Below are positions 26,433 through 36,630 of a stretch of DNA of 64,000 bases, piece by piece. The translations under genes and the position numbers were made by a program. The stretch comes from Nematostella vectensis (lineage: Eukaryota; Cnidaria; Anthozoa; Actiniaria; Edwardsiidae): contig NC_064034.1 of the NCBI RefSeq assembly GCF_932526225.1, forward strand, positions 5,070,001-5,134,000, written 5' to 3'. The notes beneath the pieces were generated by a model. The model ran no database searches, had not been told where the DNA came from, and saw only the letters and a program-made list of their open reading frames with translations. Each line of letters opens with the position of its first letter. Positions within the stretch are counted from its first letter, which is position 1.

Positions 26433-27377
26433 TCCTTTCACTGGCTATTGTTATTCTATATAAGGATTCCTCAAGCCACTGTGAGCGGCGTCAAGAGACC
26501 TATCGTAACAGTCAACCCTGTCCAGGCATCGCAGACCAGACCAACGGTCGTCCCCTCCACCCTCTTCCAAGGCCAGCTTTCTGGCAACATGCCATGGGCT
26601 ATCCAGTACGCCACGCTTAACCCGCAAATGACGGCCAACCCGATAACCGTCGGTCCAAATGTCCCATACGCCGTGATTCCGAACCCCGGGGTACCCCTCG
26701 GTAACAATTTCTCATCCGTGATGCCTTCAACCATGAGTCCCAGTCTCCCGTTTTTTGTAGCTCCCCTAGCCGCCAACCAGATGCCCTACCCGGCCCTCCC
26801 TCACCTGGCCGGCCCTGGTAACGCCCTACCACTAGGCCAGGAAGGGATGGTGGGTCCTCGGCCTCTAAACCTGCCGATGCCGGCCATCAACCAGGGGTCT
26901 GTCGCTATGACCAGTCTGACTAACTCGCTGTCGGTGATGCCGTCCGTGGCAGGTCCAGGAAGGGAGTCCAGGAAGGAGGTGGTGACAATTGATCTGGACG
27001 ACCTGCCCTCGCCGACGCTAGACAAGACGAAAGAGAGTCAGCCATCTCCCAGTCCCCAGGGGGATAGATCTTCCTCGACAAGTACGGAGGAAGTCGTGAC
27101 GGAGCTGGAAGTGGCCGAAGCACCGCGCACTGGAGCGCCACCGTCAAATGAGGTCCATAGCTACTTAACAAACCACAGTGGTGCAATGGGCGCTGGGCCC
27201 TCTGTAACCTCGGCTAGCCCAGCTCTGACACTGGCGGTGTTGCAGAATTTACTGAATGCCCGTGGAGGGCTTGCTGCAGATGCCCCGGTACGCCCGGTAT
27301 CCGAGGGCGAGGCGGAGAGTGCACCCCTGGGTGATCGGGTATCGCAAGCGGAGGAACCAGATGAAGCCATCATGTGA
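26433..27377 (+). CDS. Pro/Ser/Thr-rich C-terminal exon of an unrecognised protein
   Basis: This is an open frame of about 300 codons ending at TGA 27375-27377. Composition supports real coding: GC is much higher than in the surrounding sequence, and Pro, Ser, Ala and Val are abundant. The frame has no internal ATG near its left edge and opens only through TTG codons, so it is probably a terminal exon. Possible acceptors are TTGTTACAG|TCC (26433), TATATAAG|GA (26465) and CCTCAAG|CC (26476); the coordinate given is the longest. The protein begins with a KRPIVTVNPVQ segment, then a Pro-Met-Asn-rich disordered stretch, an acidic motif VVTIDLDDLPSPTLD at about the middle, a Ser/Thr/Glu-rich region and a short helix-prone LTLAVLQNLLNARGGL near the end. 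Such tails are common in transcription factors and co-regulators. No named family can be assigned; upstream exons are unresolved. Confidence 0.6.
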   Translation, partial: SFHWLLLFYIRIPQATVSGVKRPIVTVNPVQASQTRPTVVPSTLFQGQLSGNMPWAIQYATLNPQMTANPITVGPNVPYAVIPNPGVPLGNNFSSVMPSTMSPSLPFFVAPLAANQMPYPALPHLAGPGNALPLGQEGMVGPRPLNLPMPAINQGSVAMTSLTNSLSVMPSVAGPGRESRKEVVTIDLDDLPSPTLDKTKESQPSPSPQGDRSSSTSTEEVVTELEVAEAPRTGAPPSNEVHSYLTNHSGAMGAGPSVTSASPALTLAVLQNLLNARGGLAADAPVRPVSEGEAESAPLGDRVSQAEEPDEAIM

Positions 27378-27567
27378 ACGGCGCGACAAGGCTGAGACGC
27401 CGATAAAGGGGGCGAGCAGCGAGGAAGAGTCACACCCAACATCAAGTGAAAGGGACGCCTGATGCTTGGATCCACGATTATGATTGGCCGATACCATCCA
27501 CGACTTGATGCTTTCAGATCAATATCGCCACTTTGCACAGAAAGCTGTATGTCCACATACCTAGCAT

Positions 27568-27765
27568 GTCTCATATCAAGTGATTTGCACGTGACTCAGA
27601 GATAATCATAGATCTGTTCTGATACCTTGCACGTGACAAATCATGTGGTTTGCACGTGACTCAGTGGTATGTAAAAACTAATAGATCTGTTCTCACGATC
27701 AATACACATATCATATGATTCGCACGTGAAACCTTATAAGGGATAATAATAGATCTCAGTAGGTG
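27568..27765. repeat. Degenerate ~70-bp repeat with four CACGTG sites
   Basis: Three degenerate copies sit just downstream of the Pro/Ser-rich exon. Each pairs TTTGCACGTGACTCAG (or a close form) with ATAGATCTGTTCT or ATAGATCTCAG. The palindrome CACGTG occurs at about 27588, 27630, 27653 and 27723. CACGTG is the canonical E-box read by bHLH-zip and bHLH-PAS factors, so the block could be a regulatory cluster; the sequence alone does not prove that. Confidence 0.55.
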
Positions 27766-29149
27766 TCAATAATTCAAAATTCTGACCTCGGGTTTTTAGC
27801 TCCACAAGAGAAACACCAATCTACTATTGGAGGAAGCTAGGAACTTTATTAAATATTTCTTCTGTTTACCCATTTCAGATAAAAACTGAGAATAGCTTGT
27901 GAAATATATCTTCCTTCCTAAATCCCCATCCTTGATACATAAATCTTACATTACTCATATATTCTTTTTAAGAAGAATTAAAACAGGCTTTTTACTAGCG
28001 AGAGAAGTGGAGACGTTAGAGCTTAGGAGAGTGTAAAAAAAACCCCACAAACATGAAGTAAAGCGTGTAAATGTACAATATGCCATTTGATTCCTTCTAA
28101 ACACAACATTAAGCATTTTACCTCTCTGCTGCTGCTATAGGCAATAGGTAGGACTTTTATAGTGATTCATGATTTTCCATATAGCCTCTTTGATGCGAAA
28201 GGCGATAAGCGATAGCGGAAGCCGTACGAACACCTGTGTATGGGCGTATGTCGATGTGGACGTCTCGCCCGAGGGGAGAGAGAGATAGTATTATCGCAAT
28301 TGACAAATTGCCTTGTGTCGTCCGCGACGGGCGCACCACTACTTCTCATACGTATAACACCTCGCGTAAAGATCATAATATAGTATTCAGTATTATACTT
28401 TTAAAATAATACAAATGTATATTTACCTCATTGGTATAGAGTTAAAAAATCATCGCAATAAAATCTTGTGATATTTTATTTGTCCGTTTTTTAATCATAA
28501 ATTTCATTTATCAAAAAAGTTATATCCATTATTCCTTTTACTACAAAAATGGTATAATTAAAAGAGACCTGTAAATTATTAGACTGCGCGAATTCTAGAA
28601 AGAGCTCCTGTAAAATATGGAAGGCGAGGCTAGGGGTGTACGATGTCACGGTAATCTATTATTGTTTGGGGTTCTGTGTTCGCTTGTGTCATTAATTCAT
28701 CTCAGATATTGTTAGTTTCTGTGACTTTATGGAACACTTCGTGCAATTGTGTGATTCTAAAAACCCCCTGTTTTTTTTCCCCAAGCAAACACTGCATTTT
28801 GGGAGAAATTCCTGGAGGTGGCGTGGCCCGGAAGAGAGAAAAACGAATGCCGTCATAAACACCTCGACTAGTTTCTTCAAAATAGAAGAAACAGGCCCGT
28901 AGCCAGGATTTTGTGCGGGGTAGTTCCTTTTTCCATTTGAGCGGACCAAATTTCCGGTATACCCCTCTCCTCGCCTTATTACTTTAGGCAATCAAAACTT
29001 CAAATAAATTCAATCTTGTATTTAAACTGTTATTAATAGGGTGATTTTTAACATATAACAATAATAATAAAGATAATTATTTTAAAAATATTTTTATAGT
29101 CATTTTTTATAGCTTGACTCATTAGCTCGACGATTGAGTTAGGCCTATA

Positions 29150-29225
29150 GGTTAAACTGCGTGCCAGAGTTGCACTATGGTATAACCGCTCTAGTAATGA
29201 GCTATGGTTCAATATTAGGATTACC
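29150..29225 (+). repeat. Possible tRNA-derived SINE remnant
   Basis: TGGTATAACCGC resembles an RNA polymerase III A box (TRGYNNANNNG). GGTTCAATATTAGG, about 35 bases further on, resembles a degenerate B box (GGTTCRANNCC). The spacing fits a tRNA-like head. The stem pairing is poor and the B box lacks its invariant bases, so this is at best a decayed SINE and not a functional tRNA. Confidence 0.25.
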
Positions 29226-29622
29226 TGGGGGTCCCAATATCTAAGACAATATTTTGTTGAAGGCGTCGATCGCGTGCCACATGGCAGTAGGCTTGCTAGC
29301 GAAAACTCGGCAAACCGCGCAAAATGGACTGCAAGACTAGTAAACAAGGCTAGCCCGCACGCACTCGTACGTGAAACCTTACGTGAAACAACTTCGCAGT
29401 GATGGTCACACTAGGGTGTGTGTCCGAGTATAGTTCAGTGTGGACAGCACCAGCCTTGGAAATAAAAACCTTTCTTTATAATGCGGGCTGTTTGCATGAG
29501 TATCGAGAGATTCCATTAGAAATGAGGACCTGAAGCCATAGGCTAATTATTCTGAATTTCCTTTTTCATCAGGCTATAGGATAGAGAGGTTTCTAGGACA
29601 GTGTTGATGATCCGATACCGAA

Positions 29623-29752
29623 TATTGCCCATGGAAGGTCAACGTACGGCTATCCATTGCAAAGTCGAATGTAGGAGAACAGGTGGACTATAGGTGGACA
29701 GGTGGAATATTGCCCTAGTAGGTCAACGTGCGGCTGTCCATTGCAAAGTCGA
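29623..29752. repeat. Spaced direct duplication (~83-bp period)
   Basis: ATTGCCCATGGAAGGTCAAC followed by GGCTATCCATTGCAAAGTCG (from about 29623) is repeated as ATTGCCCTAGTAGGTCAAC and GGCTGTCCATTGCAAAGTCG (from about 29708), separated by an AGGTGGAC/AGGTGGA mini-repeat. No coding content is seen. Confidence 0.6.
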
Positions 29753-32700
29753 AAAATTCCCCACATGAATCATACCAAATACCACGTGAAATTCACTCGT
29801 GCTTTGATGCCAATCTGATGCGTACTCAATCATTTTGTTTGCCTCGCTGTTTAGCTAGTAGATACAACGTTCCTCTCATCCTCGTTTTGGTTGTCAAGGT
29901 GGCCACGCTAGCGTGCGTGGCATTGTAAAGCTGTCAATGTAATACGTTAGCGGGCGTCGCAATCCAGCGTGTCCCACAAAAAATTTAGCTGCATGCGCAG
30001 ACTCAATGCGCAATTAATAACATAACATATCTTTTATCCGGAAGCTTTTTAATGATACGAGAACCTTCAAGGAACGAAACTAGACCTCAAAGAACATAAG
30101 TTTATAAACATGGCATTTTCAAACACTGAAGCATGGTCTATTTAAAGTACTATTCCTCTTGAGCATTCCGAGTTGAAAACGTGTTTACTGAAATACAATA
30201 GGAAAACTTCACAAAAAGGCGGCTCGGCGAGGCCTCATCAAGGGCAGAACCACTCAAAGATTAAAAAAAAGAGAAACAGGAAACTTGATTTTCTAGATCC
30301 TTGTGTTGTCTAGATTTTTTTAATCTTGAAGTTCAGTATTGGATTCAGTTTATTGTCCTTGAGTAGCTCTTGAAATTTTCACTTGCCGCTTGTTCGGCGT
30401 TGATAGCAAAGTATTTGTGCATATTTAAGAAAGCAGCGTGCGCTCGTGACTCTCCAATCGTTTGTGCTGCCTTTGTTTTTTCTCTCAGGTGTTTTGTCTT
30501 CGATTATCTAAACAGCAATCGAGAATGACAATCGAAGGTCTAAATTGTCTAGAGTTCTGGGGTAGTTCAAACGTAATTGTATTGCAATAGAAGACTGAAT
30601 TGGGCAAAACAAAGATTGGTAACAAGTGTGGGCTTTTAAATTCGCTGTTTCATTAATAACCGTATATCAAAATAAAGTCTAAAGGATTTCTAAAAGCTCC
30701 TCCCTATTTGCACACGGGCCCAAAGTGATCTTTTCCAATTCGCCGAGATTGCTTACACTCGCCTACAGATTCATTAGACAATAACACAAACAGTTTGTGA
30801 AACCCCTTTCGGTATAGCTATCATAGGCTAACTCGAAATCAGTATAAGACGTGATGTCGTGCGCAAGTTGTTATGCAACATACTAGCTATCCTTTTGTTG
30901 ATCTTAAATGGAAATAGCGACTTCCTCTAATTTAACTGATTGGCTATGAGCTCGCTAGAAACGTGCGACAGACTGTTCCTTCGAATGTGTGCCCGTTTGT
31001 TTCTGCTTACTAGAAATACTTAATAAGTATTGCAAGCATTAATAAGTATTGCAAGCATTGGGTTGTACCCTTAAGTTCAGGTGGAACTTGCTCGGACTTC
31101 CATAGTGCCGCGAGGTGATAACACCAGGAAGCAACTGCAATAGGTCGGGAAAACAACTTGATAGAAAAAGATTGATATTTTTTACGCCAGAATATGGAAG
31201 CGTTTCAGGCGAGGGAGCAATATGAGTCGATTACATCGATAGTTTTAGAATTGGTGGGAACTGAGCAGCCCTTTTTGACTTGAAAACCCGTAATTTCCTT
31301 AATAGTTATCTCCTTATTCCGTTGCTCATTACAAATGTTCGAGGGGAAAAGGATAATTTCCGATTTTTCGTGGAAAAGGGGGTCAAAATTTACACCAATT
31401 CTAGCAGCTTCTATATCTATATTTATATCTATATATCTAACCATATCTATATTTTGAGCTGGTGAGCGTCAGGGGAAACATAGCATGGGATGAATGGGAC
31501 TAATGGCTTTCTTTGTTTCTAATAGGAATTGCTCCAATTATCATATGATATTCAGCTGTTGTTATTGACAACACTGTTAAAAAATAACAATTTTTTTTCT
31601 CATGGGAAGTTTGCAAGGCAAAAAAGACATTTTTGAGCGGTATTTCTGCACAATCAACCACGGGAAATGGATTTTATTTATCCGACCGTATATGCATGCG
31701 TCTAGTAGTTAAAAGCTTTTTTGGGGCTGCTTTTAACTTACACTAGCTTCGTTAGCAATTTTATTGAAATCTCTGAATGGAGCACGGCAGGTGCTGTCTC
31801 TCCAGTATTACAAAAACTCTCCTAAATTTTAAAATCCATTATCAAAATCGCCAACTCCCCTAGGGCTTTGTTATTGAAATGCGCACAAGAAATATATAAC
31901 GCATAACCGATTTAATAAATTATAAAGGAGATTCTATACTGATACTCTAAGGTTTAGTTGCCTTCGTTGCGTAAAAATACTTGTAAGAGTTAATTTCATT
32001 TGTTTGATCAAGTTACATTTTAGTATCGTATAGACTGATAGGTATAAATAAATATTTATGTATTTATGTCTAGATAAAAGTCAAATGCTAGATCGGTGAG
32101 TGTGTAAGATACGATAAAAATATGATATATAAATATAATATAGAGATACGTCGTTGTCAAGCGGACATTTTTAAAATTTGTTTTCGACTGAAGGCATTGC
32201 AAGTCTCTTTACAAACGTTTTGTTGGAATTTATTTTAACAAAGTGAACATATACAAGGCTAGAAAACGTACAACACCTCGGATTTAGTATCGAGGACTCT
32301 AGATTTCCTGCCTCTATTTTTGTGCACGTCTTGTGGGGCAGAGTGCCAAGCACGCTATCAAGTGCACTCCACCCGGATATTCTAGGTTGTCTCACAGGAC
32401 GCTATGTCCAGGTAAAATGCACATTCAGAAAAGAATCAAAGTCTATTTTGTTCGTATCCTGTTTTTTTATTTGTGTTCGTACTTGTAGCTGTAGAGGACG
32501 AGACACGCAGTCCCATTGTTGGGCGTAGCCATTTTTTTTGCAATGATAACACCCCCAAGTTATCGTCTTGTGGCTAAATTTCACCTTGCATCTCTTGGTT
32601 GGTCCCTCGGTAGTGGTCTGGGCCTAGGGTAATCGGGTGAACTGTAGCTTAGCTGTTTTCTAAGGCTGCGCAATATGACTTGCCTCCTCTGAAGGGTACA

Positions 32701-32844
32701 CAGGTGGGTGCGCAGGTGAATCTTCAAATACTATGCTTTTTTCCATATGATACCTTCGACTGCGCACACCCCCCCTCAGCCAATCCTGGGTACGCGCCTG
32801 GCCTAGGATACAGCTTACATCTCATCGAGGATCTTCGTGGCTTA

Positions 32845-33130
32845 GACTTCTGCAATGGGATGTGCTAGAGCTATGCTACATCTTGCACGAACTCCTGAAT
32901 GGCCTCCAAGATCGAGGCTTAAGCCTTTACAATAGGAGTAGCTATTTTACATCTTGCATGCATGCATCTTGCTCGGGTGGTCTTGGTATACATTGTTTGG
33001 GTCTGCTGTAGTGGGATGTACAGTAGCTATGACACATCTTGTATCTCTTGAATGGCCGCCGTAGGAGGGGTTTGGGCCTGTTGTAGTGGGATGTGTTGCT
33101 GGTTGTCTCGCTGGGATTGGGTGGACGGTC
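32845..33130. repeat. Degenerate ~80-bp tandem repeat overlapping the 3' end of the GPCR gene
   Basis: About four degenerate units share GTAGTGGGATGT (or CAATGGGATGT, CAATAGGAGT), AGCTATG, ACATCTTG and TGAATGGCC. Two lie downstream of the GPCR stop codon; the third and fourth run into the coding sequence and supply the last codons of the receptor tail. The C-terminus of the protein therefore appears to have been built from, or invaded by, a local repeat. Confidence 0.55.
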
Positions 33131-34205
33131 TTGTCTGTGTAGACGTTGTAGCAGACCCAAGGCGAGAGCGCGTCGTGGTTGACCCATCTGTTGTTACGTA
33201 ATTATCTGTGATATTCCTCAAATAGTCGAGAATATCCTTGGGTTCGTCATCTGCGCTGGGCTGGTTGCATCTTACCATTGCCTTGATAGCCTGCACCAGT
33301 TCCTTCCTTAGTCGCCTGTTTAGTAAAGTATACACGTATGGAGTTGTAAGGGAACTCATGTACATCAGCCAAGAGCACGCGAGTTGGGCAGACGGGGTAC
33401 AAAACTGGCGTTCTTGAGCCCATGCCGCCATATTACACACTAGATTAGGTCCTCGACTCAACACAAAGCTACCAATGATGATAAACACGGTAATGTTTGC
33501 CTTGAGATAGTCGAAGGACTCCTGGCGCGCTACGGAAGTGAATTGGCCGTCTTGGAGTGTTTGTATTTGTATGTTCCCTGGACGAATTTTCCTGGCGCTT
33601 TCTTTGGCTGACTGGAAACTTTTGAAGTACATTAATGTCATTCCTATCAGAGGTAACACGAAGCTTACCATTAACAGCACAAAGTAATATAGCCCGTAAT
33701 TTCCCCCAAGTGTCCAGTGCACATCACAGCGAGTCTGATTTGGCAAATATATGTACTCGAGATTTCCAATGCCATAAAGAGGAAAACTTGACCAAAACCC
33801 GGCATTAGCGAGTACGAAAACTATCATGCAAACGACTGTTTTCTCCGATAGATGGGCGACATGGCCCATAGGACTCGCCAGAGAATAAAATCGATCAACA
33901 CTGATGACTGAAGTTAAAGTCCCAGAGACCAGAAACAGTGTGTTGAAAATGTATCCCTGAAATACACAAAGCTCCTTGTGAAAAGACCACAGGTGTTTAC
34001 CATAGGCAATAATCGAGAGTGGAATAACAACTACGGTTATAAAGAGCTCGGAAAGTGCCAAAGCTGCTACGAGGATATTGCTTACTGTGCGGAGACTGTC
34101 CTTACGAAGAATAAGGATTACGACTGCCAGATTACTCAGCGCTGCCGCCGCATCGCACATCGAGAGAACGATAACCGTTCCGATGTCCGAGTCATGTGTC
34201 GCCAT
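33027..34205 (-). CDS. Rhodopsin-class (class A) G-protein-coupled receptor, intronless, orphan
   Basis: This is a 392-residue plasma-membrane receptor with seven hydrophobic segments at about residues 9-33, 43-67, 79-103, 122-145, 168-193, 234-262 and 272-294. Class A landmarks are N25 in TM1 (SNLAVV), the conserved Cys pair C80 (top of TM3) and C160 (second extracellular loop), and D104-R105-F106 at the cytoplasmic end of TM3 (a DRY variant). TM7 carries TPYVY (288-292) instead of NPxxY, followed by a basic helix-8 NRRLRKEL. TM2 has Glu (LALSELF, E53) where most family members have the sodium-binding Asp. An N-glycosylation site (NQT, 156-158) lies in the second extracellular loop. The cytoplasmic tail (about 300-392) is Thr/Ser/Gln-rich. 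The start is the first in-frame ATG. The ligand is unknown; orphan groups such as GPR161-like receptors are possible relatives, but I cannot assign it. It is single-exon, as are many cnidarian class A receptors. Confidence 0.9.
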   Translation of the reverse strand: MATHDSDIGTVIVLSMCDAAAALSNLAVVILILRKDSLRTVSNILVAALALSELFITVVVIPLSIIAYGKHLWSFHKELCVFQGYIFNTLFLVSGTLTSVISVDRFYSLASPMGHVAHLSEKTVVCMIVFVLANAGFWSSFPLYGIGNLEYIYLPNQTRCDVHWTLGGNYGLYYFVLLMVSFVLPLIGMTLMYFKSFQSAKESARKIRPGNIQIQTLQDGQFTSVARQESFDYLKANITVFIIIGSFVLSRGPNLVCNMAAWAQERQFCTPSAQLACSWLMYMSSLTTPYVYTLLNRRLRKELVQAIKAMVRCNQPSADDEPKDILDYLRNITDNYVTTDGSTTTRSRLGSATTSTQTRPSTQSQRDNQQHIPLQQAQTPPTAAIQEIQDVS

Positions 34206-35848
34206 TAAAAAGTACGAAGTTCCTCGTCCTCCACGTTGTCGTTGAATAACTGCCTCTGACTATATGGGGGGGTTTCCCGGTGCCTTTTTTAGTGTAGTGA
34301 GCTGTTCGCTTCGTGGCCGCCGCATTTCCACCCTTTACCTGGATGATGTTTTGGCGGTTTGACCAACACTCAAGCATTCGGCTACTTTAATTGTAAAATG
34401 CACATCCGTTCCCACCAAATACTCTGAGCGCATGCGTCATGCATCCATTTTCGCGTCGTCTGAAATAAAAGATAGCAATTGTCAGTCATATATTTTTATC
34501 CTGATTTAAGCTAAGTAAACGTCAAATGTAACATTTTTCTTAACGCTATTTCAGGCTCATTTCTCCTTTTTGTGTAAGCAAAGGTGTTACGGTTGATGTA
34601 TCTATTTTTAGATCGTCGAATTTGAATAATCAAATTTCATGTCAGAAGATTTGGAGTGCTTTGGGATCTACGAAGCACCTGACTCGATCAAATGATTTAG
34701 ATAAAGAAAAATCGTCACCTCAACGAGATTACCTAGAGCCACGACTTAAAATATAAAGTCAAAATAAAATGAAAAAGGGACAAAAAAAATGCAGGGATAA
34801 AAAAAGGAAAAACAAAAAATGACATCAGTTATTCTGTAGAATAAATGTTTTATCTTTCAACAACAAACAATAGGTGTGTTTGTGTAAGCCTTTCTGTAAT
34901 TCGTGAAAAACAAACAGTCTGTGAAAAAGGGACAGAAATTAACTTGTAACTAAACATTAGCGGTCGATTGTCAGAGCGGATTCTACTCTCACATTGGCAA
35001 CACTATCAACACACGCTCACGCAGAACAAATTATGAGCGGAAAAGGAATTTTAAAATCTGTACGATTTGGGTGTCATTGAATAATCCAATATTTTTGTTT
35101 TTGTCTGGGGCAAATTGTTCTAATAAACCAGCGCCAATTTGGATGAAATTTGAGACGCACTTTTTTAATAATGCCTTCGCTGTTATTAGAATTTTGGTTA
35201 AGTAATTAATTTGATGAGCCAAACCTGAAGTTTTTATTGCTTGAACGTAGGCAGGGACTCATTTTACTCTTATCCTAATAAACTTTCCTATCATATACGA
35301 AGGCAAAATTAACAAGGGGAACTGCAAGGAGGGATACGGGTGGCGCTATGTCTGGACAATATAACCCCCCATATATGGCCCACGATTATATCGCCAGCTG
35401 AAATAGTCATTCGAACATAAAGCCTTTATCTTCCCTTGCAGGGTTTTCGAAATGTTTTATATCTAATCCTCTTGAGAATGCGGGGGGCAAGTTACTTTCG
35501 TATTTCAAAATTTGAAAAATTGAAGAATAATTTCCAATATAGCTTACAGCCAGGGTAAGTGTAGATAATGACGTTAATGACGTGAAGTTAATGATGTTGT
35601 TAGTTCTTTTGTTTTATAGGAAAAAGCCCCGTTTAGGGTTGTCAACGAACCCCTGTTTTTGTCTATTTTTTTACGTATTTCCCTCCTCAAATCATATTCC
35701 CCATACATATAATGAGAAAGTACAAAATTGCCAAGCGATAGCGATCAACAAATAGACGTATATTTGCTCATGCCCCGTTCGAATGCGTGGGAGGGTGATT
35801 TCCCCGCTGTTCGACCATTACGGGTGCTTGTCCTGCTAAACCTGATAT
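34206..35848. other. Upstream region of the GPCR gene and intergenic, no gene recognised
   Basis: AT-rich non-coding sequence. The first few hundred bases upstream of the GPCR ATG (34206-34440) are richer in GC and should hold its promoter and 5' UTR, but no clear TATA box or splice site is visible. Nothing coding is seen in the rest. Confidence 0.5.
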
Positions 35849-36495
35849 AAATAGGGTACGACAATAAGAACAGGCCAGCGAGACACAATATTCCACGTAC
35901 AAGGAATTTAGAGAGAACAACACTGTACGAAAGTGACAGAGAAATGAAACTAAATGTGGAGACATAAGACCAGCAAGATCTAAAAATAGGGCACTACCAC
36001 AACATATCAGTGCAAAGACACATAATACCATTGTAAAGGAAAGGAGAAACGACAACACTCGTACGTGGCTAAGAGAGTGGGCGAAACAAAAAACGGAGTC
36101 GTAAGACCAGCAAGGTCTAAATATATGGCATCAATACAATATCAACAGTGTAGAGACATAATATCATTGTAAAGGAAAGGAGAGAATACAACACTGTACG
36201 GGGCTAAAAGAGTGAGCGAAACGAAATACGAAGACGTAAGACAAGCAAGATCTAAATATAGATCACTACCACAATATAATATCATGTACAGGAAAAGAGA
36301 GAAGGCAACACACTTAAAGGGGCAAAGAGAGTAGGCGAAACGAAATATGTAGACATAAGACCAGCATCTAAATAAAGGGCATTAATACAATATTAGCAAT
36401 GTAGAGACACTTTATACAATGTACAGGGAAAGAGAGTAGACTGCAGTCTGTACGGGAGTGAAGGAGAAGCGAAACGAAACACGGAAACATAAGAC
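35849..36495. repeat. Degenerate ~130-bp minisatellite, five copies
   Basis: Five units start at about 35849, 35982, 36119, 36254 and 36370. Each reads AAATA-GG/GATC-AC, then TACAATAT, ACACTGTACG, GAGCGAAACGAAA and CATAAGACCAGCAAGATCT in order. Unit lengths are about 133, 137, 135, 116 and 126 bp; the units have diverged, so the locus is old. It is not coding. Confidence 0.75.
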
Positions 36496-36592
36496 AAATG
36501 TTGCACAATAAGAAAACATACCGGAAAAGGAAAAGGATATTAGAGACTTTTCCCTAGCGGGAATGGGGATAGAGTGGTTTGAGATGAGGGAG

Positions 36593-36630
36593 TTTTTTTT
36601 TTTTTTTTTTTTGGGGGGGGGGGGGGGGGT
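36593..36630. repeat. Homopolymer pair T20-G18
   Basis: A run of about 20 T is followed directly by about 18 G. Such double homopolymers are unstable and prone to sequencing error, so the exact lengths are unreliable. There is no sign of function. Confidence 0.8.

Larger units (their letters stand above)
27766..32844. other. Intergenic, no gene recognised; scattered repeat remnants
   Basis: This is about 5 kb of AT-rich sequence without a convincing coding frame. Remnants of widespread invertebrate dispersed repeats are visible: AGGCCCGTAGCCAGGATTTTG near 28894 (similar text recurs near 40241), and an inverse CCAATCCTGGGTACGCGCC near 32779. AT-rich simple sequence lies at 31408-31450 and a short direct duplication (TTAATAAGTATTGCAAGCA) at 31019-31059. 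Short open frames here have no domain and mostly start at non-ATG codons. Confidence 0.6.

Noticed and set aside
29048-29347. 99-codon minus-strand frame and possible mitochondrial or tRNA insert
   Set aside because: No match to rRNA or a foldable tRNA could be seen; only a weak tRNA-like A/B-box pair remains, reported with low confidence.
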